The notes: generated by a model from the letters alone, not told the origin. A stretch of 64,000 nt of DNA from Paracoccus aminovorans (GCF_900005615.1 NZ_LN832562.1:62001-126000); one strand, 5' to 3'. Positions 36,488-48,398 are shown, counted from the stretch's first letter. Numbers and translations: made by a program.

Positions 36488-36991
36488 CTACCAGCCGGTG
36501 ACGCCCTCGACCGGCCGCGGCGGCACGGGCTGGGTAACGAGATGGCTCTTGCGCTTCTCGTAGAAGGCATTGCCGCCGGCCACGAGGACATAATGCATGT
36601 TGTCATAGCCGAAGCGGTGGCTGGCGGCGTGGAAGAACATCGCATTGCCGATCATCGGGTGGCGCTCGCCCCGCATGACGGCGCGGGCGGCCTCGCGCAC
36701 CTTGGGCAGGCCGCTGTCGTTCATGCGCCGCGTCATGATGCCCGGCGCGAACTGCCCGCGCTGGCCGACGACGCCGCAGATCGAGCGCGGATACTGTCCG
36801 GATTCGACCCGGTTCATCACCACGCTGCCCACGGCGATCATGCCGTCGCGGCTGGAGCGGTTGGATTCGAAATACATCGCCCGCTCCATACATTCCAGCG
36901 GGCTGTGGCGCCTCCCCAGGCCGCAGCCCGCAACCAGCAGGACCAGGGCGGACAGGGCGGCGATCCGCAGTTTCGGGGTTGGGGCTGGCAT
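36488..36991 (-). CDS. SleB-like cell wall hydrolase, lipoprotein
   Basis: A 167-residue protein. The N-terminus is a lipoprotein signal (ALSALVLLVAGC, lipidated Cys23). The rest is a Hydrolase_2/SleB domain: ECMERAMYFESNRSSRDGMI with the likely catalytic Glu42, AVGSVVMNRVESGQYPRSIC, and VVGQRGQFAPGIMTRRM. Such enzymes cleave the glycan strands of peptidoglycan; outer-membrane anchoring fits a role in growth or division remodelling. It is a single gene between cysD and the glycerol operon, in opposite orientation to the latter. Confidence 0.85.
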   Translation of the reverse strand: MPAPTPKLRIAALSALVLLVAGCGLGRRHSPLECMERAMYFESNRSSRDGMIAVGSVVMNRVESGQYPRSICGVVGQRGQFAPGIMTRRMNDSGLPKVREAARAVMRGERHPMIGNAMFFHAASHRFGYDNMHYVLVAGGNAFYEKRKSHLVTQPVPPRPVEGVTGW

Positions 36992-37185
36992 TGGCTTTCC
37001 TTCCTGTTCTCTGCGCTGTGGATGCTTAGCAAGAGCGGAAGCCCGGCTTCAACAGGGATCGTTGCGGCGCCGATTCGTCGGGTCGCGCCGCGCGGATGGG
37101 CGAAAGGAAGCGCGCATCCGCCGCAGGTCCATGCTGCAAGCGCAGCAATTTTGCGCCAATCTTGCTGCGCTGCCGCGCATTGAAG

Positions 37186-37217
37186 TTCGTTTTTGTTATG
37201 AAACGATCATAAACGAA
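37186..37217. promoter_or_regulatory. Operator-like repeats upstream of glpD
   Basis: The region contains TTCGTTT at 37186-37192, AAACGA at 37201-37206 and AAACGAA at 37211-37217, plus a palindrome TTATGA-N5-TCATAA at 37196-37212. Clustered inverted and direct copies of this hexamer resemble operators of DeoR-family repressors such as GlpR. It lies 68-99 bp before the glpD start. Confidence 0.6.
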
Positions 37218-37284
37218 AATTAATGCTTGACCGTTGCGACGCCGGCATTGCACCTTTGCGGCAGCACGAAAGGGAGGGACCGGC

Positions 37285-38844
37285 GTGTCATCGGAAGCGC
37301 GACCTGCAACCGACCTTTTCGTTCTTGGCGGCGGCATCAACGGCTGCGGCATCGCGCGCGACGCGGCCGGCCGCGGACTGTCGGTGACGCTGGCCGAGAT
37401 GGGCGATCTGGCGCAGGCGACCTCCTCCGCCTCGACCAAGCTGTTCCACGGCGGGCTGCGCTATCTGGAGTTCTTCGAGTTCCGCCTGGTGCGCGAGGCG
37501 CTGGAGGAGCGCGAGACCCTGCTGCGCGCCATGCCCCATATCAGCTGGCCGATGCGCTTCGTGCTGCCCTATTCGCCGCAGATGCGCTTTGAAAGCGACA
37601 CGCCGACCTCGCGCCTGCTGGGCCTGGTCATGCCCTGGACGCGCGGCCGCCGGCCGGCCTGGCTGATCCGGCTGGGGCTGTTTCTTTATGACCACCTTGG
37701 CGGGCGCAAGATCCTGCCCGGCACCACGCGGCTGGATCTCGCGACCGACCGCTTCGGCAAGCCGCTGAAGCCCGGCTTCCGGCGCGGCTGGGAATATTCC
37801 GACTGCTGGGTGCAGGATTCGCGGCTGGTGGCGCTGAACGCGCGCGACGCGGCAGCCCGCGGCGCCACCATCCTGACCCGCACCCGCGTCACCCATGTCG
37901 AGCGCGTCGGCGATCTGTGGCAGGTCACGACCGAAGGTCCCGAGGGTCTGCAGACCCATCAGGCCCGCGCCCTGGTCAACGCCGGCGGCCCCTGGGTCGA
38001 GGACGTGATCCGCAATGTCGCGCATATCCGCTCGTCGGAAGGGGTGCGGCTGGTGCGCGGCAGCCATATCGTGGTGCCGAAGCTCTACGACCACGACCGC
38101 TGCTATTTCTTCCAGGGCAGCGACGGGCGCATCATCTTCGCCATCCCCTATGAGCAGGATTTCACCCTGATCGGCACCACCGACATGGACCACCAGGGTC
38201 CGCCGGGCGAGGCGCGCTGCTCGGACGCCGAGCGCGACTATCTCTGCGCCTTCGCCAGCCAGTATTTCGCCGCGCCGGTGACGCCCCAGCAGGTGGTCTG
38301 GACCTATTCCGGCGTGCGGCCGCTCTACAACGACGGCGCCAAGTCGGCGACGGCGGCGACGCGGGACTATGTGCTAAGCCTCGACACCCGGGGGCCGCCG
38401 CTGCTGAATGTCTTCGGCGGCAAGATCACCACCTATCGCCGGCTGGCCGAAGGCGCGCTGGAAAAGCTCGCGCCGTTCTTTCCGCAGGCCGGCCAGCCCT
38501 GGACGGCCGGCGTGGCGCTGCCCGGCGGCGATTTCCCGGTCGACGGCGCCCCCGAACTGATCGCGCGGCTTCGGGCCGGCTTTCCGTTCCTGACCGCGCG
38601 CCTCGCGCAGCGGCTGGTGCGCACCTATGGCACCGAGGCCTTCCTGATGCTGGACGGCGCGCAAAGTCTTGCGGACCTGGGCCGCGATTTCGGTGCCGGG
38701 CTGAGCGAGACCGAGGTAAACTGGCTCATTGCCAACGAATTCGCCTGCACGGCCGAGGACATCCTGTGGCGCCGCACCAAGCTGGGGCTGCACATGAGCG
38801 ACAACCAGATCCGCGCGCTGGAAGGCTTCGTCGGATCGCGATGA
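37285..38844 (+). CDS. glpD: Glycerol-3-phosphate dehydrogenase (FAD, aerobic type)
   Basis: A 519-residue membrane-associated flavoenzyme that oxidises glycerol 3-phosphate to dihydroxyacetone phosphate and passes electrons to the quinone pool. The FAD-binding motif is DLFVLGGGINGCGIARDAAG, followed by SSASTKLFHGGLRYLEFFEF, GTTDMDHQGPPGEA, and the active-site region WTYSGVRPLYND and GGKITTYRRLAEGALEKLAP. The GTG at 37285 follows a strong GGGAGGG site; an upstream in-frame ATG at 37234 would add 17 unconserved residues. It is the first gene of an eight-gene glycerol operon, 38 bp ahead of glpS. Confidence 0.95.
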   Translation: MSSEARPATDLFVLGGGINGCGIARDAAGRGLSVTLAEMGDLAQATSSASTKLFHGGLRYLEFFEFRLVREALEERETLLRAMPHISWPMRFVLPYSPQMRFESDTPTSRLLGLVMPWTRGRRPAWLIRLGLFLYDHLGGRKILPGTTRLDLATDRFGKPLKPGFRRGWEYSDCWVQDSRLVALNARDAAARGATILTRTRVTHVERVGDLWQVTTEGPEGLQTHQARALVNAGGPWVEDVIRNVAHIRSSEGVRLVRGSHIVVPKLYDHDRCYFFQGSDGRIIFAIPYEQDFTLIGTTDMDHQGPPGEARCSDAERDYLCAFASQYFAAPVTPQQVVWTYSGVRPLYNDGAKSATAATRDYVLSLDTRGPPLLNVFGGKITTYRRLAEGALEKLAPFFPQAGQPWTAGVALPGGDFPVDGAPELIARLRAGFPFLTARLAQRLVRTYGTEAFLMLDGAQSLADLGRDFGAGLSETEVNWLIANEFACTAEDILWRRTKLGLHMSDNQIRALEGFVGSR

Positions 38845-38882
38845 TCCGCCGCCCGGAGGGGGCGGCGAGGGGAGGAGAAGGA

Positions 38883-39959
38883 ATGGCGCTGGAATTGCAG
38901 GGCGTCTCGCGTCTTGTCGGCGGAAGGGTGCATATCCACCCGACCAGCCTGACCTTGCGCGAGGGCACGATGAACGTGCTGCTGGGCCCGACTCTTTCGG
39001 GCAAGACCAGCCTGATGCGCCTGATGGCCGGGCTCGACCAGCCGACCGCCGGCCGCATCCTGTGGCAGGGCCGGGACGTGACCGGCCAGCGCGTGCAGGA
39101 CCGCGGCGTCGCCATGGTCTATCAGCAGTTCATCAACTACCCCGGGCTTTCGGTCTATGAAAACATCGCCTCGCCGCTGCGCATCCTGGGCCGGCCGCGG
39201 GACGAGATCGACCGCAAGGTGCGCGAGACCGCCGAGATGCTGCGCCTGACGCCGATGCTGGCGCGCAAGCCGCTGGAGCTGTCGGGCGGCCAGCAGCAGC
39301 GCTGCGCGCTGGCCCGGGCGCTGGTCAAGGGCGCGGGGCTGGTGCTGCTGGACGAGCCACTGGCGAACCTCGACTACAAGCTGCGCGAGGAATTGCGCGT
39401 CGAGATCCCGCGCATCTTCGAGGCATCCGGCGCGATCTTCGTCTATGCCACCACCGAGCCCGAAGAGGCGCTGCTGCTGGGCGGCCATACCGCGACGCTG
39501 TGGCAGGGCCGGGTGACGCAATTCGGCCCGACACCGCAGGTCTATCGCGCGCCGGTCGATGCGACCACGGCGCGGGTGTTCAGCGATCCGCCGATGAATT
39601 TCGTCCCCGCCACCCGGCGCGGCGACCGGCTGCTGCTGGGCGAAGTCGCGGTGCCCGCCGTTCCCGGCCTGCCCGATGGCGATTATCTGGCCGGCTTTCG
39701 CGCCAATCACCTGTCGCTGGAACGGCACAGCCCGGCGGCGGTGGCGTTCCCCTGCACGCTGGTCGCGACCGAGATCACCGGCTCGGAAACCTTCATCCAT
39801 GTCGATCACGGCGCCGACCGCTGGGTCGGTCTGGTCGAGGGCGTGCATGTGCTGAGCGCGGGCCAGCCGCTGACGGTCTGGCTGGACCCGGCGCATGTCT
39901 ATCTGTTCGACGCGGACGGCCGGCTGGCCGCGCCCGCATCCTATGCGAAGGCGGCCTGA
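38883..39959 (+). CDS. glpS: Glycerol ABC transporter ATPase GlpS
   Basis: A 358-residue ABC ATPase of the MalK type, with an N-terminal nucleotide-binding domain and a C-terminal TOBE-like domain. Walker A is GPTLSGKT (35-42), the signature LSGGQQQR (133-140) is canonical, and Walker B ends LLDEP with Glu158. The H-loop histidine is replaced: the segment reads YATTEPEEA with Thr191 in its place. With GlpT it forms the ATPase dimer of the glycerol importer known from Rhizobium leguminosarum. Gene order glpD-S-T-P-Q-V-K identifies it. It has a GGAGGAG ribosome site. Confidence 0.9.
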   Translation: MALELQGVSRLVGGRVHIHPTSLTLREGTMNVLLGPTLSGKTSLMRLMAGLDQPTAGRILWQGRDVTGQRVQDRGVAMVYQQFINYPGLSVYENIASPLRILGRPRDEIDRKVRETAEMLRLTPMLARKPLELSGGQQQRCALARALVKGAGLVLLDEPLANLDYKLREELRVEIPRIFEASGAIFVYATTEPEEALLLGGHTATLWQGRVTQFGPTPQVYRAPVDATTARVFSDPPMNFVPATRRGDRLLLGEVAVPAVPGLPDGDYLAGFRANHLSLERHSPAAVAFPCTLVATEITGSETFIHVDHGADRWVGLVEGVHVLSAGQPLTVWLDPAHVYLFDADGRLAAPASYAKAA

Positions 39960-39960
39960 C

Positions 39961-41036
39961 ATGGCGCAGATCACGCTGAAGAACCTGGCCCACAGCTATA
40001 ACCCGCATCCGACATCGGAAGCGGATTACGCGCTGAAGGAAATGGACCACGTCTGGCAGGACGGCGGCGCCTATGCGCTGCTGGGCTCGTCCGGCTGCGG
40101 CAAGACCACGCTCTTGAACATCATCTCGGGGCTGTTGCGGCCCAGCCACGGCCGGGTGCTGTTCGGCGACCGCGACGTGACCGACGCGCCGACGGCGGCC
40201 CGCAACATCGCGCAGGTGTTCCAGTTCCCGGTCGTCTACGACACCATGACCGTGCGCGAGAACCTGGCCTTTCCGCTGAAGAACCGCGGCAAGGACGCGG
40301 CCTATATCAAGGCGCGCGTCGACCGCATCGCCGCGATGATCGGCATGGAGGCGATGCTGGCGCGCAAGGCCCAGGGACTGACCGCCGACGCCAAGCAGAA
40401 GATCAGCCTTGGCCGCGGCATGGTGCGCGAGGACGTGAACGCGATCCTCTTCGACGAGCCGCTGACCGTCATCGACCCGCATATGAAATGGGAACTGCGC
40501 ACCCAGCTCAAGGAACTGCACCGCCAGTTCGGCCATACCATGATCTATGTCACCCATGACCAGACCGAGGCGCTGACCTTCGCGCAAAAGGTCGTGGTCA
40601 TGTATGACGGCCGGGTCGTCCAGATCGGCACGCCCGAGGAGCTGTTCGAGCGTCCGGCCCACAGCTTCGTCGGCTATTTCATCGGCTCGCCGGGGATGAA
40701 CTTCCTGGACGCCGAGGTGCGCGGCGATCAGGCCCGGCTGCCGGGCGGCGAGATCGTGGCCCTGGGCGCCCGCTATCCGGCGCTGGCGGGCCGGGTGCAG
40801 ATCGGCATCCGCCCCGAACACGTCGCGCTGGCGGCGGAGGGCCTGCCGCTGGCCGTGCGCCGGATCGAGGACGTCGGCCGTCACCGCCTGCTGCGCGGCG
40901 AGGTCGCGGGCCGGGCGCTGAACCTGGTCCTGCCCGAGGGCGGCGCCCTGCCGGCCGAGCCGCGCGTGGCGTTCCTGCCGTCCAAGATCAACGTCTATGC
41001 CGATGACTGGCGCGTGGCGCCGGAGGGGGAAGGCTG

Positions 41037-41037
<1 letters not shown>
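39961..41037 (+). CDS. glpT: Glycerol ABC transporter ATPase GlpT
   Basis: A 358-residue partner of GlpS (not the G3P antiporter that shares this symbol in enterics). Walker A GSSGCGKT (42-49), Walker B FDEP with Glu166, and the H-loop His199 (YVTHDQTEA) are intact. The ABC signature is degenerate: where LSGGQ is expected the protein has LTADA (140-144; GLTADAKQKISLGRG). The C-terminal regulatory domain spans about 235-358. The gene starts 1 bp after glpS and overlaps the glpP start by one base. Its intact and missing motifs are complementary to those of GlpS. Confidence 0.9.
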
Positions 41038-41923
<886 letters not shown>

Positions 41924-41924
<1 letters not shown>

Positions 41925-42727
41925 TGCGCCTCAAACCCTCGGCCATCGTCATGGTGCTTTACCTGCTGTTCCTGCTGATTCCGATCTATTGGCTGGTCAA
42001 CATGAGCCTGAAGACCAATGCCGAGATCACCGGCAGCTTCAGCCTCTACCCGCACAACCTGACGCTGCGGAACTACCGGGTGATCCTGACCGACCCCAGC
42101 TGGTATATGGGCTATGTGAACTCGATCATCTATGTGGTTATGAACACGGTGATTTCCATCGCCGTGGCGCTGCCCGCCGCCTATGCCTTCTCGCGCTACA
42201 ACTTCATGGGCGACAAGCACCTGTTCTTCTGGCTCTTGACCAACCGCATGTCGCCGCCGGCGGTCTTCGCGCTGCCCTTCTTCCAGCTTTATTCCTCGAT
42301 CGGGCTGTTCGACACCCATATCGCGGTGGCGCTGGCGCATTGCCTCTTCAACGTGCCGCTGGCGGTCTGGATCCTGGAAGGCTTCATGCGCGGCGTGCCG
42401 AAGGAGATCGACGAGACCGCCTATATCGACGGCTACAGCTTCCCGCGCTTCTTCGTGCGGATCTTCATGCCGCTGATCGCCTCGGGCATCGGGGTCGCGG
42501 CCTTCTTCTGCTTCATGTTCTCCTGGGTCGAGCTGCTCTTGTCGCGTACGCTGACCTCGGTGAACGCCAAGCCCATCGCCGCGACCATGACCCGCACGGT
42601 CAGCGCATCCGGCATGGACTGGGGCGTGCTGGCGGCGGCGGGGGTGCTGACCATCATCCCCGGCGCGCTCGTCATCTGGTTCGTGCGCAACTACATTGCC
42701 AAGGGCTTCGCCCTGGGGAGGGTGTGA
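41924..42727 (+). CDS. glpQ: Glycerol ABC transporter permease GlpQ
   Basis: A 267-residue permease of the MalG/UgpE type with six helices. The EAA loop is KEIDETAYIDGYSFPRFFVR near residue 165, and the start has the common LFLLIPIYWLVNMSLKTNAE segment. I start it at the ATG at 41924, whose A is the last base of the glpP stop and which has a GGAGGG site; a GTG directly before is possible. It ends overlapping the DUF2160 gene by one base. It is unrelated to the phosphodiesterase called GlpQ in enterics. Confidence 0.93.
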
Positions 42728-43143
42728 TGACCGACCTGGCCGTTCGCCGCGTCAACTGGACCGCGATCTGCATCGCTGCCGTCACCGTGCTGGGCGCTGC
42801 CCTGGCGTTCCTGCTCTGGGCCACCCCCAGCACGAGCGGCGAAAAGCAATGGTTCGACCCGATGATCCCCGGCGGCTGGATGGCCTGGACCTTCCCGGTC
42901 GCGCTGTTCTTCTGGGTGATCGCCAGCCTGCTGACGCTTTTCACCATTCTTGCGCTGCGGTTTCCCGAAACCCCGCGCACCGGCATCCTGCGCATCGAGA
43001 CGACGCGCGGGGACCGGCTGTTCATCAGCCTGCTCGGCTCGGCTTTCATCTGCCTGGGCTGGCTGTTCTTCGCGGGCCCGCCGCTGTGGTGGGCACTCGC
43101 GCTGTGCCTTGTCTTTGCCGCAGCGGTGTTCCGCTGGGTCTAA
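42727..43143 (+). CDS. DUF2160 small membrane protein of the glycerol operon
   Basis: A 138-residue protein with four predicted helices: about 13-32, 47-75, 102-120 and 122-137. The middle carries WMAWTFPVALFFWVIASLLT, and the loop RFPETPRTGILRIETTRGDR faces the cytoplasm. It is a DUF2160 protein, regularly found between the permease and binding-protein genes in glpSTPQV operons. An accessory transporter subunit is the natural guess, but I know of no demonstrated role. It is translationally coupled to glpQ. Confidence 0.85.
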   Translation: MTDLAVRRVNWTAICIAAVTVLGAALAFLLWATPSTSGEKQWFDPMIPGGWMAWTFPVALFFWVIASLLTLFTILALRFPETPRTGILRIETTRGDRLFISLLGSAFICLGWLFFAGPPLWWALALCLVFAAAVFRWV

Positions 43144-43171
43144 CCAAGAAGTCTCGTCAGGGAGGAAAACC

Positions 43172-44920
43172 ATGAGACCGACAAGAATCATATCGCACAG
43201 AGGGGCCGGCGCGGCCACAGCCATCGCGCTGGCGCTGATGGTCACGGGTGCCCCGGCCTGGGCCGACATGGAGGCCGCCAAGAAATTCCTGGACGCCGAG
43301 ATCGGGGAGATGTCCACGCTGCCCCGCGCCGACCAGGAAAAGGAAATGCAGTGGTTCATCGACGCCGCGAAGCCGCTGGCGGGGATGGAGATCAAGGTGG
43401 TCTCGGAAACCATCACCACGCATGAATATGAATCCAAGGTGCTGGCCCCGGCCTTTACCGCGATCACCGGCATCAAGATCACCCACGACCTGATCGGCGA
43501 GGGCGACGTCGTCGAAAAGCTGCAGACCCAGATGCAGACCGGCGAGAACATCTATGACGGCTATGTCAACGACTCGGACCTGATCGGCACGCATTGGCGC
43601 TATCAGCAGGCCCGCGACCTGACCAAGTGGATGGCCGAAGAGGGCAAGGACTTCACCAGCCCGACGCTGGACCTGCCCGATTTCATCGGGTTGAAGTTCA
43701 CCACCGCGCCGGACGGCGACCTGTACCAGCTGCCCGACCAGCAGTTCGCGAACCTCTACTGGTTCCGCTACGACTGGTTCAACGACCAGAAGACCAAGGA
43801 CGATTTCAAGGCCAAATACGGCTACGACCTGGGCGTGCCGGTGAACTGGTCGGCCTATGAGGACATCGCCGAATTCTTCACCGGCCGCGACATGTCCTAT
43901 ATCGAGGGCGGTCCCAAGAAGGCCTGGGGCAACATGGACTATGGCAAGAAGGACCCCAGCCTGGGCTGGCGCTACACCGATGCCTGGATGTCCATGGCCG
44001 GCATGGGCGACAAGGGCGAGCCGAACGGCCTGCCGGTCGACGAATGGGGCATCCGGGTCGACGAGAACTCGCGCCCGGTCGGCTCCTGCGTGGCGCGCGG
44101 CGGCGCGACCAATGACGCGGCGGCGGTCTATGCCGTGACCAAGGCCATCGACTGGCTCAAGAAATACACGCCGCCGGAAGCCATGGGCATGACCTTCGGC
44201 GAGGCCGGCCCGGTCCCGGCGCGCGGCGACATCGCCCAGCAGATGTTCTGGTATACCGCCTTCACCGCCGACATGGTCAAGCCCGGCACCCCGGTGATGA
44301 ACGAGGACGGCACGCCGAAATGGCGCATGGCCCCCAGCCCGCATGGCGCCTATTGGTCCGACGGCACCAAGATCGGCTACCAGGACGTGGGCAGCTGGAC
44401 GCTCTTGAAATCCACCCCGGTGGACCGCGCGCAGGCCGCCTGGCTTTATGCGCAATTCGTGACCTCGAAGACGGTCGATGTGAAGAAATCGGACGTGGGC
44501 CTAACCTTCATCCGCCAGTCCACCATCGACAGCCAGCACTTCACCGATCGCGCGCCCAAGCTGGGCGGTCTGGTCGAGTTCTATCGCTCGCCCGCCCGCA
44601 CGCAATGGTCGCCGACCGGCACCAATATCCCGGACTATCCGAAGCTGGCGCAGCTCTGGTGGCAGAATATCGGCGATGCGCTGTCGGGCGCCAAGACCCC
44701 GCAAGAGGCGCTGGACGCGCTTTGCGCCGAGCAGGAAAAGGTGCTGGCCCGTCTGGAGCGCTCGAAGGTGCAGGGCGATCTGGGTCCGAAGCTGAACGAG
44801 GAAAAGGACCCGCAGGAATGGCTCGATGCCCCCGGCGCGCCGGTCGGCAAGCTGGAAAACGAAAAGCCGCAGGGCGAGACGGTTTCCTATGACGAGCTGA
44901 TCAAGTCCTGGCAGAAATGA
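43172..44920 (+). CDS. glpV: Glycerol-binding periplasmic protein GlpV
   Basis: A 582-residue extracellular solute-binding protein, larger than most sugar-binding proteins. The signal peptide ends AWA-D at residue 31. The mature protein begins DMEAAKKFLDAEIGEMSTLP and has typical binding-protein segments (VLAPAFTAITGIKITHDLIG; WFRYDWFNDQKTKDDFKAKY). It delivers glycerol to GlpPQ. The ATG has a strong GGAGGAAAA site, in line with the high amounts needed of a binding protein. It is followed by a stable hairpin before glpK. Confidence 0.92.
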   Translation: MRPTRIISHRGAGAATAIALALMVTGAPAWADMEAAKKFLDAEIGEMSTLPRADQEKEMQWFIDAAKPLAGMEIKVVSETITTHEYESKVLAPAFTAITGIKITHDLIGEGDVVEKLQTQMQTGENIYDGYVNDSDLIGTHWRYQQARDLTKWMAEEGKDFTSPTLDLPDFIGLKFTTAPDGDLYQLPDQQFANLYWFRYDWFNDQKTKDDFKAKYGYDLGVPVNWSAYEDIAEFFTGRDMSYIEGGPKKAWGNMDYGKKDPSLGWRYTDAWMSMAGMGDKGEPNGLPVDEWGIRVDENSRPVGSCVARGGATNDAAAVYAVTKAIDWLKKYTPPEAMGMTFGEAGPVPARGDIAQQMFWYTAFTADMVKPGTPVMNEDGTPKWRMAPSPHGAYWSDGTKIGYQDVGSWTLLKSTPVDRAQAAWLYAQFVTSKTVDVKKSDVGLTFIRQSTIDSQHFTDRAPKLGGLVEFYRSPARTQWSPTGTNIPDYPKLAQLWWQNIGDALSGAKTPQEALDALCAEQEKVLARLERSKVQGDLGPKLNEEKDPQEWLDAPGAPVGKLENEKPQGETVSYDELIKSWQK

Positions 44921-44929
44921 TCTGACGAC

Positions 44930-44951
44930 GGGCAAGGCCTCGGCCTTGCCC
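44930..44951 (+). other. Intergenic hairpin between glpV and glpK
   Basis: A perfect inverted repeat of ten bases (GGGCAAGGCC, two bases, GGCCTTGCCC) located 10 bp after the glpV stop. It has no T-run. Such structures commonly stabilise the binding-protein part of an operon mRNA against 3' decay or give partial termination before the next gene. Confidence 0.65.
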
Positions 44952-44985
44952 GCCTTGCCTTGCGACCCGTGGAACAGACCGGCCC

Positions 44986-46479
<1,494 letters not shown>

Positions 46480-46670
46480 CCGTCCCCGGCTGACCGAGGG
46501 CGGCCGTCCGCGCCAGAACTGCCGTGTCATCCTCCGGCGGCTTCATCCATATGTCGTCCCCGGCGATGCCGTTGCTTCGGACGAGGAGCAGACCCTCGAC
46601 TGCCATGCCGCGCGGGCTCTGGTTCCGTGGGCGACGGTGCTGTCTCAGTTTCTTCTTTAACTGTTTCTGT

Positions 46671-47057
46671 GGGTGTGAAGCACGCGCCCAGTGCCATCCG
46701 CGATCATCTTGCCAATGATCGTGCGCGTTCGCAACAAGCAGCGAAAGAGCCATCCCGATCTGTCCGTCTTCCGTGGATTCCAGGCATCAAGCCGGAGGAC
46801 ACGCCATGAGCGGATCATCGACATCACCCCGAGCGGCTCACGCTTCTTTCCGTGGTCGATATCAGGATCGCCACAAGCAGGGATCGGAAGGTCGGGCGGC
46901 CAAGCTAACCCGCGTCGTCACAATCGCAGAACGCGATGCGGACAAGAGTCTGAACGGTCTCACCCGAACCCTCGTCCCCTCGGGGGACATCTCTCCGCCG
47001 CAGCGGATCTCTCAGCCTATGTCAGCCTCCCACGATGCGGATGACCGACTGGCAATC
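46671..47057 (-). ncRNA. Putative bridge/seeker RNA region of the IS1111-type element
   Basis: About 387 bp inside the element downstream of the transposase stop hold no convincing gene. In IS1111 elements this end specifies a structured RNA that pairs with donor and target DNA. I can locate the region but not the exact RNA borders or its guide loops. Confidence 0.45.
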
Positions 47058-48116
47058 TCATGCTCCGCCAACTGCGGCGGGGGCCACGACTTGGCTATCG
47101 CCCGTCTTCCAGATGAAGACAGTTCCCTCGACCCAGATACGATGCATCAGCACGGACATCCGGCGCGCAAGCGCGGTAACAGCCCGCTTGTGCCCGCGGT
47201 TCTTCACCAGCCGCATGCCCCACGCCTTCAACGACGACCAGCGTTTCACGCGGGTCAGCAAGATGTGTGCGGCCTCGTAGAGGGCGGCCCGCGCCATCGC
47301 GTCGCCGCTCTTGGAGACGCGCCCGTTCCAGTCGACCTCGCCAGACTGGTAGGCGCGCGGCGTCAGCCCCAGATGCGCCCCGACCGATTTGGAGCGTCGG
47401 AACCGCGACGGCACGTCGATGGTCGCACGATAGGTCAGCGCCACGATCGGGCCGACGCCGGGAACGGTCATCAGCCGGCGGCACACGTCGTCGTCACGGG
47501 CGAAGTCCATCGCCACCTTTTGCAGGTTGGCATATTCGATGGCCAGGGCGCGCCTCGCGGTCAGCATCGGATTGAGCGCCCGCATCAGCATCGCACGGCC
47601 CCCGGCGAGTTCCAGAACGCGCGCTTCGAAGTTGCGCTTGGATACCACGCCCATCTTCATACCGAAGCTTCGCAGCATGCCTCTGATCGCCAGCTCGATA
47701 TCCATCAGCTTGCGCACCAGCGTCTGTCTAGCAACCAGCAGGAAGCGCAGCTCCTGTGCGGTCTGCGTCTTCACATGCACGGCGCGGAACCAGCCGGTGC
47801 GCATGATGTTGGCGATCCCGCGCGCATCGTTGCGGTCGGTCTTGTTCGGCATGGCCGACAGCGCCGCCTTGGCGTGCCGCGTCTCGATGCACACGACCGG
47901 CAGACTGGCTTCGGCCATGCCGCCGTAAAGCCATTGCGACGGAGCGCCGGCTTCAAGGCCGATCCGCTTCATCACCATGCCGCACTGCTCGAAGAACGCA
48001 ACGAGGTCGCCCGGTTCGGAAGCAACCTTCGCCTCCTTCATCACGGCCCCATCAGCATCCACGATGCAGATGCTCGTCATCTCAAGGGAAACATCCAGTC
48101 CTGCAAAATAGTCCAT
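47058..48116 (-). CDS. IS110-family transposase (DEDD recombinase)
   Basis: A 352-residue transposase. The N-terminal RuvC-like DEDD domain has Asp8 (FAGLDVS), Glu55 (IGLEAG) and Asp94/Asp97 (KTDRNDARGI). The C-terminal Tnp20 domain contains MTVPGVGPIVALTYRATID, SRFRRSKSVGAHLGLTPRAY and RVSKSGDAMARAALYEAAHI. The length is normal and the frame is uninterrupted, so the element may be active. I chose the ATG at 48116, where the family begins (MDYFAGLDVS). Confidence 0.95.
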   Translation of the reverse strand: MDYFAGLDVSLEMTSICIVDADGAVMKEAKVASEPGDLVAFFEQCGMVMKRIGLEAGAPSQWLYGGMAEASLPVVCIETRHAKAALSAMPNKTDRNDARGIANIMRTGWFRAVHVKTQTAQELRFLLVARQTLVRKLMDIELAIRGMLRSFGMKMGVVSKRNFEARVLELAGGRAMLMRALNPMLTARRALAIEYANLQKVAMDFARDDDVCRRLMTVPGVGPIVALTYRATIDVPSRFRRSKSVGAHLGLTPRAYQSGEVDWNGRVSKSGDAMARAALYEAAHILLTRVKRWSSLKAWGMRLVKNRGHKRAVTALARRMSVLMHRIWVEGTVFIWKTGDSQVVAPAAVGGA

Positions 48117-48398
48117 CGTCTCTCTCCATTCCGGTTGGTGGTGGCCCGGCAAAAGCCGGTCAGATCACCGTTCACGGTATGGCAAGAGGCGCTTTCTCCA
48201 CACGCGACGAGAACAGAAACAGTTACCCCAGATAACCTGGCGGGCGCATCGGCGCGGTGTGTGAGCGCCGGATTGGGCAGGCCCGGGCTTCTCCCCTGCA
48301 TGACCTTTCGCAGGTGTTGCGGCGGACGCGCGAACCGCGCAGATTGGGCAAGGCCGGCCCGCCAGCGGCCTGCCGAAGCGTCACCGAGGAAGAACAGC

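Larger units (their letters stand above)
46658..48225 (-). mobile_element. IS110-family insertion sequence, IS1111-type, with 13-bp inverted repeats
   Basis: The single transposase gene (47058-48116) is flanked by an exact 13-bp inverted repeat: TAACTGTTTCTGT at 46658-46670 and its reverse complement at 48213-48225. The span is about 1.57 kb. Classic IS110 elements lack such repeats, whereas the IS1111 subgroup has subterminal ones, so the true ends lie a few bases outside. The long non-coding part lies downstream of the transposase (46671-47057), which is where IS1111 elements encode their guide (bridge/seeker) RNA. It separates the glycerol operon from the yggS-like gene. Confidence 0.85.

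Noticed and set aside
46480..46657. Possible transposase remnant between glpK and the IS element
   Set aside because: Short frames on both strands gave no match to any transposase motif I know; too little to annotate.
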